From contig JBAUID010000016.1 in the NCBI GenBank assembly GCA_049680625.1, positions 62,001 through 126,000 of the forward strand: a stretch of 64,000 bases of DNA, in the 5' to 3' direction. Each line of letters begins with the position of its first letter. Positions within the stretch are counted from its first letter, which is position 1. A program made the translations under genes and the position numbers. The notes under the pieces were generated by a model that did not search any database, was not told the DNA's origin, and saw only the letters and a program-made list of their open reading frames with translations. Shown one piece after another: positions 19,196 to 28,373 of the stretch. The stretch is from JAUIAI01 sp049680625. Lineage in GTDB: Bacteria > Pseudomonadota > Gammaproteobacteria > Burkholderiales > Burkholderiaceae_E.

Positions 19196-20899
19196 TCAGA
19201 CTTCCTCGGGAAAATGCCGGATGACCAATCGAATCGGGTTGGGTGCCGCCTGACCCAGACCACAAATCGACGCATCAGCCATCGTCTGTGAGATTTCTTC
19301 GAGCAGCGCGGTATCCCAGTGAGTTTGTTCCATCAGGCTAACCGCCTTTTCACAACCGATACGACACGGTGTGCACTGACCACAACTTTCATCTTCGAAG
19401 AATCGCAACATGTTTAACGCGGCATCCCGGGCGCTGTCCTGATCGGACAAAATCACGATAGCGGCTGAACCGATGAAGCTGCCAACCGGTTGTAAGCAGT
19501 CGAAGTCCAACGGAATATTGTTCAATGAAGCTGGCAACAAGCCAGAGGAGGGGCCGCCGGGCTGGTAAGCCTTGAACTGATGCCCGTCCTGCATTCCTTC
19601 ACAGGCTTCAATAATGTCGGTAATGGTTGATCCGGCAGGTAGTAGTTTCACGCCGGGGTTTTTGATTCGCCCGGAAACTGAGTAAGAGCGCAGGCCGGTG
19701 CGGCCGTTTTTGACCGTCGCGTTTAGTATCTGCGGTCCTTCACGCATGATTCGGGCAATCCAGTAAAGAGTTTCTACGTTGTGAACCAGGGTAGGGCGTC
19801 CGAAAATTCCGGTCTGGGCCACAAACGGGGGGCGGTGCCGTGGCAGGCCGCGTTTACCTTCGATGGACTCGATCATGGCACTTTCTTCACCACAAATATA
19901 AGCGCCGGCGCCGCGGCGCAGATCGATGTAACCGCGTTCAACAATATTGGCTTGTATCAGGGCTTCTATTTCGATCCGTAGTATTTCCAGTACGGCGGGG
20001 TATTCATCACGCATATAGATAAAACAAGTCGACGCTTCAATAGCCCAGGCGGCAATCAGCATACCCTCGAGAAACAAGTGTGGTGTCCGCTCGAGGTAGT
20101 AGCGATCTTTGAACGTGCCGGGCTCGCCTTCGTCTCCATTGACTGCGAGATATCTGGGGCTGCTTTCGGCCCGAACGAAAGACCACTTACGCCCGGCCGG
20201 AAAACCAGCGCCACCCAGACCCCGCAGTCCGGACTCCTGAATAATTGCCTGGACAGACTCCGGGCTGATAGCGCCCTGGCGGTAGGTCTGCAGGCGCAAG
20301 TAGCCACCAGCAGCCTGATACTCAGCCAGATTTTCGTAGGCGGGTATTACCGGGTGTATGGTATTTGTACGAACCGCAGATTCCGTTTTGTCGACGGTGG
20401 CATGATCAATATGGTGGTGGCCAATTTCTAATGTTGGTGCCGTATCGCAACGCCCCATGCACGGGGCGCGCAATACCCGTATTGATGGCTCGAAGTGGGA
20501 CTTCAACTGGTGAAGCAGTTGTTGCGCACCCGCCAGTTCGCAGGACAGGGAGTCGCAAACCCTAATGGTTTTTTCGGGAGGTGGTTGTTCACCCTCTTTA
20601 ACAACGTCGAAGTGGGCGTAGAAAGTGGCCACCTCGTATACCTCAGCCATCGACAGTTTCATTTCATCACACAAGGCCCGCAAATGACGCGCCGACAAAT
20701 GCCCAAATTTGTCCTGGATCAGATGAAGGTGTTCGATCAGCAAGTCTCGACGGCGGGGTTTTTGATCCAGTAACTGGCGAATTTCTGACAAGGCAGTATC
20801 GTCGATCTGTCTGCCCTTGGGCGTATGACGTCCTTTCCCGGAGCCAGATTTCCAGACTCCGTCACGCATGGTTTCTGTTGGCTTGTGCCGAGGTTTCAT
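19196..20899 (-). CDS. fdsB: Formate dehydrogenase NADH-binding subunit (NuoE-NuoF fusion)
   Basis: This 567-residue protein fuses a NuoE-like 2Fe-2S domain (about residues 35-150, with cysteines in DSLSC and APCMGRC) to a NuoF-like domain with an FMN/NAD region (GLGGAGFPAGRKW) and a 4Fe-4S site (CGQCTPCRIGC). It accepts electrons from FdsA and reduces NAD. In many organisms these domains are separate (FdsG and FdsB). The fusion explains why there is no fdsG. It lies directly after soxG in the operon. Confidence 0.92.
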   Translation of the reverse strand: MKPRHKPTETMRDGVWKSGSGKGRHTPKGRQIDDTALSEIRQLLDQKPRRRDLLIEHLHLIQDKFGHLSARHLRALCDEMKLSMAEVYEVATFYAHFDVVKEGEQPPPEKTIRVCDSLSCELAGAQQLLHQLKSHFEPSIRVLRAPCMGRCDTAPTLEIGHHHIDHATVDKTESAVRTNTIHPVIPAYENLAEYQAAGGYLRLQTYRQGAISPESVQAIIQESGLRGLGGAGFPAGRKWSFVRAESSPRYLAVNGDEGEPGTFKDRYYLERTPHLFLEGMLIAAWAIEASTCFIYMRDEYPAVLEILRIEIEALIQANIVERGYIDLRRGAGAYICGEESAMIESIEGKRGLPRHRPPFVAQTGIFGRPTLVHNVETLYWIARIMREGPQILNATVKNGRTGLRSYSVSGRIKNPGVKLLPAGSTITDIIEACEGMQDGHQFKAYQPGGPSSGLLPASLNNIPLDFDCLQPVGSFIGSAAIVILSDQDSARDAALNMLRFFEDESCGQCTPCRIGCEKAVSLMEQTHWDTALLEEISQTMADASICGLGQAAPNPIRLVIRHFPEEV

Positions 20900-20928
20900 C
20901 GATTGATCCGGTTCATCAGTTTATCGGT

Positions 20929-21525
20929 TCATAGAAAGATACTGCGAATTGATGTTTGAATTGTATGCAGGAAAGACTGGGCTGATGATGCTGGGGACAA
21001 CAGTATGAACGAATCGTCATTGTCCCTGAAGATAATGACGTCATGGTGTTCCATGAGAGTTCTTGCAACATCACCACATTGAAATTTGTCGGGATGTAAG
21101 TCGATCGGGCAGATTCTCTCGAGAGCTTCCCGGCTCCGTAGTCCGCTAATTGACAGAATCGCCCAGGCATCGGATTGATCGGTAATGTAGGCGGTATGCC
21201 CCAGATTGCGGAGTGTCTCCGTAAAGCCGCCGGTATAAGCTTGCTCCACAATGAAAAACATCAGGTCGTGGGCAAGCCAGAGAATTTTTGTGTTCTTTGT
21301 TGTGTTCGTATCTGCAGTCGTTGGCGATGAGGTTGCTGACTTTCCTGCCGCCGGCATGTCTACACCGTAAACAGCGTGTAGGCGGTCGCCCAGGGAGAGG
21401 GAGCCACCAAGGGGGATAGCAACTGACACCACGGCGCAGTCAGCTACCTCAGCCAGAAGTAGTCCGTCGAGTTGTTTGCGGAAGTTCTTTAGTGGTGGAC
21501 TGGGAGCCAGGCTGAAGTCAGACAC
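20929..21525 (-). CDS. soxG: Sarcosine oxidase gamma subunit
   Basis: This is the gamma subunit of heterotetrameric sarcosine oxidase, about 198 residues. The C-terminal segment (AWAILSISGLRSREALERIC, then ARTLMEHHDVIIFR and a Phe-rich end) is typical of SoxG, which resembles the tail of aminomethyltransferase and stabilises the complex. The GTG at 21525 is preferred because GGAGAG lies seven bases upstream and the start overlaps the soxA stop. An upstream ATG would give a long, unneeded overlap. Confidence 0.88.
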   Translation of the reverse strand: MSDFSLAPSPPLKNFRKQLDGLLLAEVADCAVVSVAIPLGGSLSLGDRLHAVYGVDMPAAGKSATSSPTTADTNTTKNTKILWLAHDLMFFIVEQAYTGGFTETLRNLGHTAYITDQSDAWAILSISGLRSREALERICPIDLHPDKFQCGDVARTLMEHHDVIIFRDNDDSFILLSPASSAQSFLHTIQTSIRSIFL

Positions 21526-24499
21526 GCAAGCGCTCTCCGTCCGGATCAACAAAGCACGATGGGACAATCTTTACAACCACCGCACTGTCACCAAGTGGGT
21601 TAACCGACCTGACAACTTCACCAACCCGGTTGGCTCCGTTATTAATGAAACCCAGACCAATCGAGTGGCCCAGGGTTGGTGAAAACGCCACTGAACTCAT
21701 CCAGCCCAGATCATGGGCCATATCGACAGGGTCTTCAACATTGATAAAGTGACTACCGTTGCTCAGAGTCTCCCTTTTGTTGATCGGAATAAAACCCATC
21801 ATTCGAACATTATCGGGTTGGGTCATTGCTGGCCGCATTGACAACACTTTTCCAATGCTGTCTTTGGTTCGTGACACCATGCGTCCCATGCCGAGTTGTT
21901 CGGCTGTTGTCTGACCATTGAATTCGTTACCCGCCGGGTGGCCTTTTTCGATTCGCATGACGCCCATTGCTTCCGTTCCATATGGAACAACGCCGAATTC
22001 TTCGCCAGCTGACATCAGGCAACGCATAAGTGAGTCGCCGTAGCGTCGGGAAATGGCTATTTCGTAGGCGAGTTCACCAGAGAAGGATATTCGAAACAGG
22101 CGAGCCGGGACGCCACCGCATATAGTCAGTTCACCACACGCCATGTACGGGAACGCTTCATGAGTAATATCAAAGGCCGGATCGACTACTTTAGTGAGGA
22201 GCGCGCGCGATTTTGGGCCGGCAATGGCAAATTGGGCGAATTGTTCGGTAACCGGTATCAGACTGACGTCCATCTCTGGCCACAGGCACTGGCGACAGAA
22301 CTCCAGGTGCCTGTAGACACTGACCGCATGGGCCGTTGTTGTCGTCATCAGGTAGTGAGTTTCGGTTAATCGTGCTGTTGTGCCGTCGTCCATTGCAAAT
22401 CCGTCTTCACGTAGCATCAGCCCGTATCGAACTTTTCCAACCGCCAGGCTTGCAAAACCATTGGCATAAACTTTGTCGAGAAAGCTCGTGGCATCGCGGC
22501 CCTGAATATCTATTTTTCCGAGCGTCGTCACATCACAAATGCCTACGCCTGAACGGGTCGCGACGACTTCGCGATCGACACTGTCCCGCCATCCGGATTC
22601 ACCGGGTAAGGCAAACCATTGCGCCCGATACCAGTTGCCCGCCTCGGTAAATGCGGCACCGTTCTCGCTTGCCCATTCGTGGCTTGGGGTGAGGCGGGTC
22701 GGCCGAAAGTGTTTCCCACGCGAGCGCCCGGCGAGGGCGCCGATACTCACCGGCGTGTAGGGTGGTCTGAAAACGGTACTGCCCGTATCGGGTATGTTGC
22801 GCCCGGTGAGTTCGGCAAGGATTGCCAGCCCAAGCACGTTGGCCGTTTTTCCCTGGTCCGTGGCCATGCCGAGGGTTGTGTATCGTTTCAAGTGCTCAAC
22901 GGCGCTATAGCCTTCCTGGCAGGCCTGCCGGATGTCTTTAGTGGTGACGTCGTTTTGCAGATCGACCCAGGCCCGGCGTTTTGAGTCATTCACTTGCCAA
23001 AAGGCAGTGATCGCAGTTGCATCGTCGCTTGTGGGTGGTAGGTTTTCAGTCGTCGGGTCGTTTGCGTTAGTTGGGCTGTGCGCCGAGCCGGACAGCCCCA
23101 GGTTGTACAAGCACTGGTTAGCGGCATTTGCAGCACTGCGCAGCACGGTGCTCAGGCTCATTTCTCCCGCTGCGGCGCCAGCCACCAGCATACCCACTGG
23201 CCGCGTTGCGCCGGGGACAAAAGCTGCAATATCTTCGCGCCAGGTTGGCAGGCCACGTTGGTGAGAACTCAGGTGAAGGTTTGGATTCCAGCCGCCAGAC
23301 ACGGCCAGACAATCCGTCGCAATTTTTTCCCCGTTTCCGAGCCGAATAGATTTCAGCCCGAGGTGTCCGCTGGTATTGGTTACCCGTCCATTCATTATGA
23401 CCCGGGTGCCCGGAGGTGCCGTCAACGCCGTTTGGTCGCGACTGTCGACAATAACGGGTACTACTATGCCTTTATAAGATAAGTCATGGGCCGTTCGCCA
23501 GCCATCGTCATTATTTGTAAATATGGCGACTCGGTACCCTGGTGTAACCGCCCAACGATTCACGTACGACCGAACTGAGCCTGCGAGCATGATGCCCGGG
23601 CGATCGTTGTTTGCAAACGCAATCGAGCGTTCGGTTGCACCCGCGCACAGAATTGCCTGCCTGGAGTAGATGCGCCATAACACCTGGCGGGGTTTGCGCC
23701 CGCTGTCGGCCAGGTGATCGGTGCTGCGTTCAACGGCACCATAGATGCCGTGATCAAAACTGCCGTAGACAGTTGTTCGCGACATTATCCGGACGTTTGA
23801 GAGCGTTTTTAGTTCGTCGACAGTCGTCGCGGCCCAGTCGGCGCCAGCCTGCCCATCAATTTCATAAGACTCGCTGTTGAGTCGCCCGCCCATCCGAAAA
23901 TCTTCGTCACACAAGATAACCCGTGCGCCGGCGCGGCCAGCGATCAGGGCACTGATGAGCCCGGCGGCGCCGCCACCAATGATGAGCAAATCGCAGTGCA
24001 AAAACCCTTTGTCGTAGGTATCCGGATCTTCAAGCATTGAAAGCCGACCGAGGCCTGCCGAGGCACGTATGGCCGGCTCGTAGATTTTCTCCCAGAAGTG
24101 TCTGGGCCACATGAAAGTCTTGTAGTAAAAGCCTGCGCTCAGCAGTGGTGAAAACCAATCGTTTACCGCCATCAGGTCAAACCATAACGGGCCGATATGG
24201 TTTTGACTACGCGCGCTGAGTCCTTGAAATAATTCGGTAACTGTTGCGCGGGTGTTGGGTTCGAGGTGGGCGCCGTCGCGCAGTTCAACCAGGGCGTTTG
24301 GTTCTTCCGATCCGGCGCTGAAAATACCTCTGGGCCGATGATACTTAAACGAGCGCCCAACCAGACGCTGGCCATTGGCCAGCAAGGCAGATGCCAGGGT
24401 GTCACCGGGGTGACCAAGAAACGTCTTGCCATCAAACGAAAACGACATTTCGATCTTTCGGTTAATCTGACCGCCGTTGATTCGGTGTGTCTGAGCCAT
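21518..24499 (-). CDS. soxA: Sarcosine oxidase alpha subunit
   Basis: This 993-residue alpha subunit holds an N-terminal Fer2-like domain without cluster cysteines (HPGDTLASALLANGQ, then GRSFKYHRPRGIFSAG), a pyridine-nucleotide/FAD domain (LLIIGGGAAGLISALIAG) and a C-terminal aminomethyltransferase-like folate domain (from about residue 590). It holds NAD and transfers the methyl carbon of sarcosine to THF as methylene-THF. The ATG at 24499 overlaps the soxD stop by one base and follows GGGGAAGGG. Confidence 0.95.
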   Translation of the reverse strand: MAQTHRINGGQINRKIEMSFSFDGKTFLGHPGDTLASALLANGQRLVGRSFKYHRPRGIFSAGSEEPNALVELRDGAHLEPNTRATVTELFQGLSARSQNHIGPLWFDLMAVNDWFSPLLSAGFYYKTFMWPRHFWEKIYEPAIRASAGLGRLSMLEDPDTYDKGFLHCDLLIIGGGAAGLISALIAGRAGARVILCDEDFRMGGRLNSESYEIDGQAGADWAATTVDELKTLSNVRIMSRTTVYGSFDHGIYGAVERSTDHLADSGRKPRQVLWRIYSRQAILCAGATERSIAFANNDRPGIMLAGSVRSYVNRWAVTPGYRVAIFTNNDDGWRTAHDLSYKGIVVPVIVDSRDQTALTAPPGTRVIMNGRVTNTSGHLGLKSIRLGNGEKIATDCLAVSGGWNPNLHLSSHQRGLPTWREDIAAFVPGATRPVGMLVAGAAAGEMSLSTVLRSAANAANQCLYNLGLSGSAHSPTNANDPTTENLPPTSDDATAITAFWQVNDSKRRAWVDLQNDVTTKDIRQACQEGYSAVEHLKRYTTLGMATDQGKTANVLGLAILAELTGRNIPDTGSTVFRPPYTPVSIGALAGRSRGKHFRPTRLTPSHEWASENGAAFTEAGNWYRAQWFALPGESGWRDSVDREVVATRSGVGICDVTTLGKIDIQGRDATSFLDKVYANGFASLAVGKVRYGLMLREDGFAMDDGTTARLTETHYLMTTTTAHAVSVYRHLEFCRQCLWPEMDVSLIPVTEQFAQFAIAGPKSRALLTKVVDPAFDITHEAFPYMACGELTICGGVPARLFRISFSGELAYEIAISRRYGDSLMRCLMSAGEEFGVVPYGTEAMGVMRIEKGHPAGNEFNGQTTAEQLGMGRMVSRTKDSIGKVLSMRPAMTQPDNVRMMGFIPINKRETLSNGSHFINVEDPVDMAHDLGWMSSVAFSPTLGHSIGLGFINNGANRVGEVVRSVNPLGDSAVVVKIVPSCFVDPDGERLRV

Positions 24500-24783
24500 C
24501 AACCCTTCCCCGGTGACAGTGCAACATCACGCGCAAGTTCGACCCGGGTAATTTCATGGGTCAGGGTGTTGCGCGTCACGACAAGCCAGGACCGATCCCC
24601 GTGTTCATGAAACCAAAGCTCGTGGTGTTCGCCGGCTGGATTGGTTCGTAAGTACTGATACTGGTAGAACGCATCACCGGCGTTTTCTGCGTTCCAGGCA
24701 GGTCGATTAATCAGAGAAGCGTCTCCGAGATAGACAAATTCGGCTGCGTCGCGGGGCCCCAACAGAGGATGGTTGATTATCAT
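24499..24783 (-). CDS. soxD: Sarcosine oxidase delta subunit lacking zinc-site cysteines
   Basis: This 94-residue delta subunit is placed correctly between soxB and soxA and keeps the family outline (GPRDAAEFVYLGD, NPAGEHHELWFHEHG, VTRNTLTHEI). Characterised SoxD proteins bind zinc with CxxC near residues 6-9, His59 and Cys63. Here the first motif reads HPLLG and residue 63 is Asp, so only His59 survives. The subunit is probably structural without zinc, or binds metal differently. Confidence 0.9.
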   Translation of the reverse strand: MIINHPLLGPRDAAEFVYLGDASLINRPAWNAENAGDAFYQYQYLRTNPAGEHHELWFHEHGDRSWLVVTRNTLTHEITRVELARDVALSPGKG

Positions 24784-24794
24784 TTACCGTCCGC

Positions 24795-26045
24795 CTAATG
24801 CAGGTTTGGCTGTGCGCCAGCGCCTTTTTCGTCAATGATGTGTCCACGCGCAAAGCGATCGAGTCGCAGCTCGGTGGCGGTGGGGTGAGGTGTTTCGGTT
24901 GCCAGAAGATGGGCGTAACAATATCCACTGGCCGGGGTTGCCTTGAAGCCGCCGTAACACCAGCCTCCGTTAAAGTACAAACCCGGTATTTCTGTTTTGT
25001 CGATAAACGGTGAGCCATCCATCGACATATCCATGAGCCCCCCCCAGCTGCGTAACAAGCGAACCCGGCCGATCATCGGCATAAGTGCCATGCCGCTTTC
25101 GCACACGTCTTCAATGACGGGTAGGTTACCGCGCTGTGCATAACTGTTGTAGCCATCAATATCGCCGCCAAAGACGAGCCCGCCTTTGTCGGACTGAGAC
25201 ACGTAAAAGTGGCCCGCACCAAAAGTGATAACCCCTGGAATCACTGGTTTTAAACCTTCGGAGACAAAAGCCTGCAGTACATGGCTTTCTATGGGCAGGC
25301 GCAATCCGGCCAGTGACATGACTCGTGATGAAGAACCCGCAACGCAACTGGCAATTTTGTTCGCTCTGATTTCGCCGCGGTTCGTCTGGACACCTTTGCA
25401 GACGCCACCATCGATTAAGAAACCCGTGACTTCGCAGTTTTGAACAATATCAACCCCCAGAGCGCTGGCCGCGCGCGCAAACCCCCAGGCGACAGCGTCG
25501 TGGCGAACCGTTCCACCGCGTGCTTGTAGCAGCCCACCTTTAATTGGGAAGCGCGCATTGTCAAAGTCGAGATAAGGATATTGTTTTTGTAATTGATCCC
25601 GATCGATCAGTTCGGCGTCTGCGCCGGCCAGTCGCATGGCATTGCCGCGGCGGACAAACGCGTCACGCTGGGCGTCATTGTGATACAAGTTGATAATGCC
25701 GCGTTGGGACACCATGGCATTGAAATTGAAATCTTGTTCCAGACCCTCCCAGAGTTTCAGCGAAAGTTCGTAAAACGGCTCGTTGCCCGGCAGTAAGTAA
25801 TTTGACCGGATAATCGTGGTGTTGCGCCCGACATTACCCGACCCAATCCAGCCTTTTTCTAGTACGGCAACATTGGTGATTCCGTGTACTTTAGACAAGT
25901 AGTGGGCAGTGGCCAGCCCGTGTCCGCCGCCGCCGACGATAATGACATCGTAGTGGGCTTTAGGCGCCGCGTCTCGCCAGGCGGGTGTCCAGCCTTTATT
26001 GCCGATCAGGGCTTCTTTAATTAATCGAAGTGCAGAGTAACGCAT
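24795..26045 (-). CDS. soxB: Sarcosine oxidase beta subunit
   Basis: The beta subunit of about 416 residues binds FAD (VIIVGGGGHGLATAHYL) and carries covalent FMN. The expected FMN-linked histidine is His182 in GGTVRHDAVAWG. It oxidises sarcosine and reduces O2 to H2O2 at the FMN. The ATG at 26045 opens the family's usual MRYSALRLIKEAL start and lies four bases after the ycaO stop. An upstream in-frame start would overlap ycaO and is rejected. Confidence 0.95.
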   Translation of the reverse strand: MRYSALRLIKEALIGNKGWTPAWRDAAPKAHYDVIIVGGGGHGLATAHYLSKVHGITNVAVLEKGWIGSGNVGRNTTIIRSNYLLPGNEPFYELSLKLWEGLEQDFNFNAMVSQRGIINLYHNDAQRDAFVRRGNAMRLAGADAELIDRDQLQKQYPYLDFDNARFPIKGGLLQARGGTVRHDAVAWGFARAASALGVDIVQNCEVTGFLIDGGVCKGVQTNRGEIRANKIASCVAGSSSRVMSLAGLRLPIESHVLQAFVSEGLKPVIPGVITFGAGHFYVSQSDKGGLVFGGDIDGYNSYAQRGNLPVIEDVCESGMALMPMIGRVRLLRSWGGLMDMSMDGSPFIDKTEIPGLYFNGGWCYGGFKATPASGYCYAHLLATETPHPTATELRLDRFARGHIIDEKGAGAQPNLH

Positions 26046-26049
26046 GTGA

Positions 26050-27777
26050 TCAGCCCGGATGCAACTTGGCGTAGCCATCAAGCAGGGCCTGATGTACCTC
26101 ACAACCACTCAGATCAAGGCCGGGTGAATGCATGCCCATGAACCGGTTTTCTCCGTTTAACAAGGCGCGGGCACTGTTAACTGTATTCTCTGCGAATAAT
26201 GCGTGTAGCGCGGTGATATACGGGGTGGGGTCTTGCAGGCCAATCAAGGCTTCGATGCAGGCGTAAACCCGGCGGCGCGCGTGGGGGATTTCCTGGTAGT
26301 AGCTAATCCATTCGCAACCTTCAAGGGTGGCGTCAGCGTCTTTGATGGCCAGCGCGATGAGCGTTTTTAACTCGCCAATCCGCATGTCTTTCCATAGCGG
26401 GTCGTCACCCGGGGCAAGACCAGCGACGGTACAGACCAGTCTTTCATCCATGAGCCCGCTGTTGTTCAGGTCATCCAGCAACTGGGCGCATTGGGTATCA
26501 CTGAGCAGGTTCAGTCGTAACAGCGGTTCCCGAAGCGCGTTTGCGACACTGTTGTTTTCCCACTCTAACTCATCAACCGGGTAGATCTCGGACATACCCG
26601 GTACCAGAATCCGGCACGCGTATACACCCAGGTGAGTAAAGTCGGCAACATAGATCTCATGGTCCATTATGTGAATATTGTCGACCAGCCACTGATAGTC
26701 TTCACTGGTTGTGTTGCTGAAATTCCAGTCAACAAACTCATGGTCTGGCGAGTCTCGCAGAAAGTTCCAGCTGATAATGCCGCTTGAGTCAACAAAGTGA
26801 ATTTCAATATTTGGTGCACTGGCAATTTCTTCAAGGTCGAATCCAGGCGCCGGAAAGCCTTCCAGCGAGTCCAGAGCTCGCCCTTGAAGTAACTCAGTCA
26901 GTGCACGCTCGAGAGCAATTTCGAAACGCGGATGCGCACCAAAGCTCGCGAAACAACCCTGATCGTTCGGGTGCAACAATGTAACGTTCATTACCGGATA
27001 TTTGCCGCCCAGAGAGGCGTCTTTTACCAAAATACCGTAACCCGCAGACCGTAGACCCGCGATGCCGGCCGCAATGCCCGGGTATCGGGCAATGACTTGT
27101 TCGGGCACATCCGGCAGGCACAAACCTTCGCTGATTATCCGGAACTTAATAAAGCGCTCATAGATTTCAGACAGTGCCTGGGCGCGTGCTTCTTGCTGGG
27201 TGTTGCCCGCTGACATACCGTTACTGACATAGAGGTTGCCAATAATGTTCACCGGAAAGTAGACACATTGATTGTCGCGTACCCGAACATACGGAATGGC
27301 ACAGATTCCGCGAGTTGAATTTCCGGAATTGAAGTCGACCAGGGCATCGGCTGCAATGCTCTGGTTCGGATTGTAAAAGTCCTGGAGTTCTGGCGTGAGC
27401 AAATCAGTGGGCCACTGACCATCTGCGGCAACTGGAAACCATTGCTCCTGCGGGTAATGAACAAAGCTCCGACCAGCCGCACCAAGCGCGTACTGGCTGC
27501 CAAGGTAAAAATCGCTCCAGAAGTAGTTGCACGACAGACGTTCGAAGTATTCACCCAGGGCGCTTGCGCGCGCCGCAAGCTTGGAAGCACCTTTGCCGTT
27601 GGTAAACATCAGTGGGCAATCGTGATCGCGAATATGTACCGACCAGATACTATCAACAGGGTTCAGCCAGGATTGTTCCTGAATGTTGAAACCCAGTTTT
27701 TTCAGCTTACCCTGCATGCTGGAGATTGATGCTTCAAGAGAGGCATCTTTGCCAACGATAAAACTTTCTGACGACAT
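26050..27777 (-). CDS. ycaO: YcaO-family protein (E. coli YcaO type)
   Basis: This protein of about 575 residues is collinear with E. coli YcaO: FIVGKDASLEASI, then NPVDSIWSVHIRD, NGKGASKLAARASALGEYFE, IIGNLYVSNGMSAGNT and CRILVPGMSEIYP are all present. YcaO domains are ATP-dependent cyclodehydratases or backbone-activating enzymes; the E. coli protein is linked genetically to beta-methylthiolation of ribosomal protein S12. The ATG at 27777 is chosen because it aligns with the E. coli start and follows AGGTTCAGGAT. Its stop is four bases before soxB, so the two are probably co-transcribed, an unusual neighbourhood. Confidence 0.9.
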   Translation of the reverse strand: MSSESFIVGKDASLEASISSMQGKLKKLGFNIQEQSWLNPVDSIWSVHIRDHDCPLMFTNGKGASKLAARASALGEYFERLSCNYFWSDFYLGSQYALGAAGRSFVHYPQEQWFPVAADGQWPTDLLTPELQDFYNPNQSIAADALVDFNSGNSTRGICAIPYVRVRDNQCVYFPVNIIGNLYVSNGMSAGNTQQEARAQALSEIYERFIKFRIISEGLCLPDVPEQVIARYPGIAAGIAGLRSAGYGILVKDASLGGKYPVMNVTLLHPNDQGCFASFGAHPRFEIALERALTELLQGRALDSLEGFPAPGFDLEEIASAPNIEIHFVDSSGIISWNFLRDSPDHEFVDWNFSNTTSEDYQWLVDNIHIMDHEIYVADFTHLGVYACRILVPGMSEIYPVDELEWENNSVANALREPLLRLNLLSDTQCAQLLDDLNNSGLMDERLVCTVAGLAPGDDPLWKDMRIGELKTLIALAIKDADATLEGCEWISYYQEIPHARRRVYACIEALIGLQDPTPYITALHALFAENTVNSARALLNGENRFMGMHSPGLDLSGCEVHQALLDGYAKLHPG

Positions 27778-27799
27778 ATCCTGAACCTGCATTATTTAT

Positions 27800-27847
27800 A
27801 TTGTGAGATAGATTGTGAGCCAGATTGTGAGCCAGATTGTCAGCTGC
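27800..27847. repeat. 12-bp tandem repeat, four copies
   Basis: Four 12-base units of the form ATTGTGAGCCAG run head to tail. The middle two are identical, and the outer two differ at two to four positions. They lie in the leader just upstream of ycaO and may overlap its promoter or act as spaced protein-binding sites. No function is known. Confidence 0.8.
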
Positions 27848-27943
27848 GAAAACCAGCGGAACAAAGCAGGTCAGGCCTTATTCGCCAGCAGACAAAGCTG
27901 CCAGCAGGATAGATCACTCGTGTTTTAGTGTTAATTACCGAGT

Positions 27944-28237
27944 CTAGCCGTCAAAGCCGTCGACGAAAGTCATCATTCCTTCTGAGTTGGCGAGACGAAT
28001 TTTTAACAGCGCCTGGTACTCGGCCGAGAAATACCAGCCTTCGAGCGCTGCGCGGGTCGGAAACTCCAGTACGACGTGGCGACTATGCGGCATTTTGCCT
28101 TCGACGTCATTACACTGGCCGCCGCGCACCAGGTATTTACCGCCATGTGCGGCGATAGTCGCCGGGACCTGGGCGGCATATTCTTTGTAGCCTTCCGTGT
28201 TGGTGACTGTAATATGGCCGATTGAATAGCAGGGCAT
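27944..28237 (-). CDS. DUF1330 family protein
   Basis: This 97-residue ferredoxin-like (dimeric alpha-beta barrel) protein matches DUF1330: YSIGHITVTNTEGYKEYAAQ, AHGGKYLVRGG, RHVVLEFPTRAALEGWYFS and EYQALLKIR. The family is small, cytoplasmic and functionally unassigned; some relatives are monooxygenase-like. It is the gene preceding ycaO on the minus strand, about 150 bp away. A separate promoter is likely given the repeats between them. Confidence 0.9.
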   Translation of the reverse strand: MPCYSIGHITVTNTEGYKEYAAQVPATIAAHGGKYLVRGGQCNDVEGKMPHSRHVVLEFPTRAALEGWYFSAEYQALLKIRLANSEGMMTFVDGFDG

Positions 28238-28373
28238 GTTTTCTCCTTTTTCTTTTAATCGTGATATTGAGACGATGGTTCGCTAATTTTAACCCTGTAC
28301 CAGTTCAATTGACTGTGTCGCGGGCTCTTGAAAGCTCTAAAATGGGCTACTTGCTGATTTTCGGAGAAGGGTA

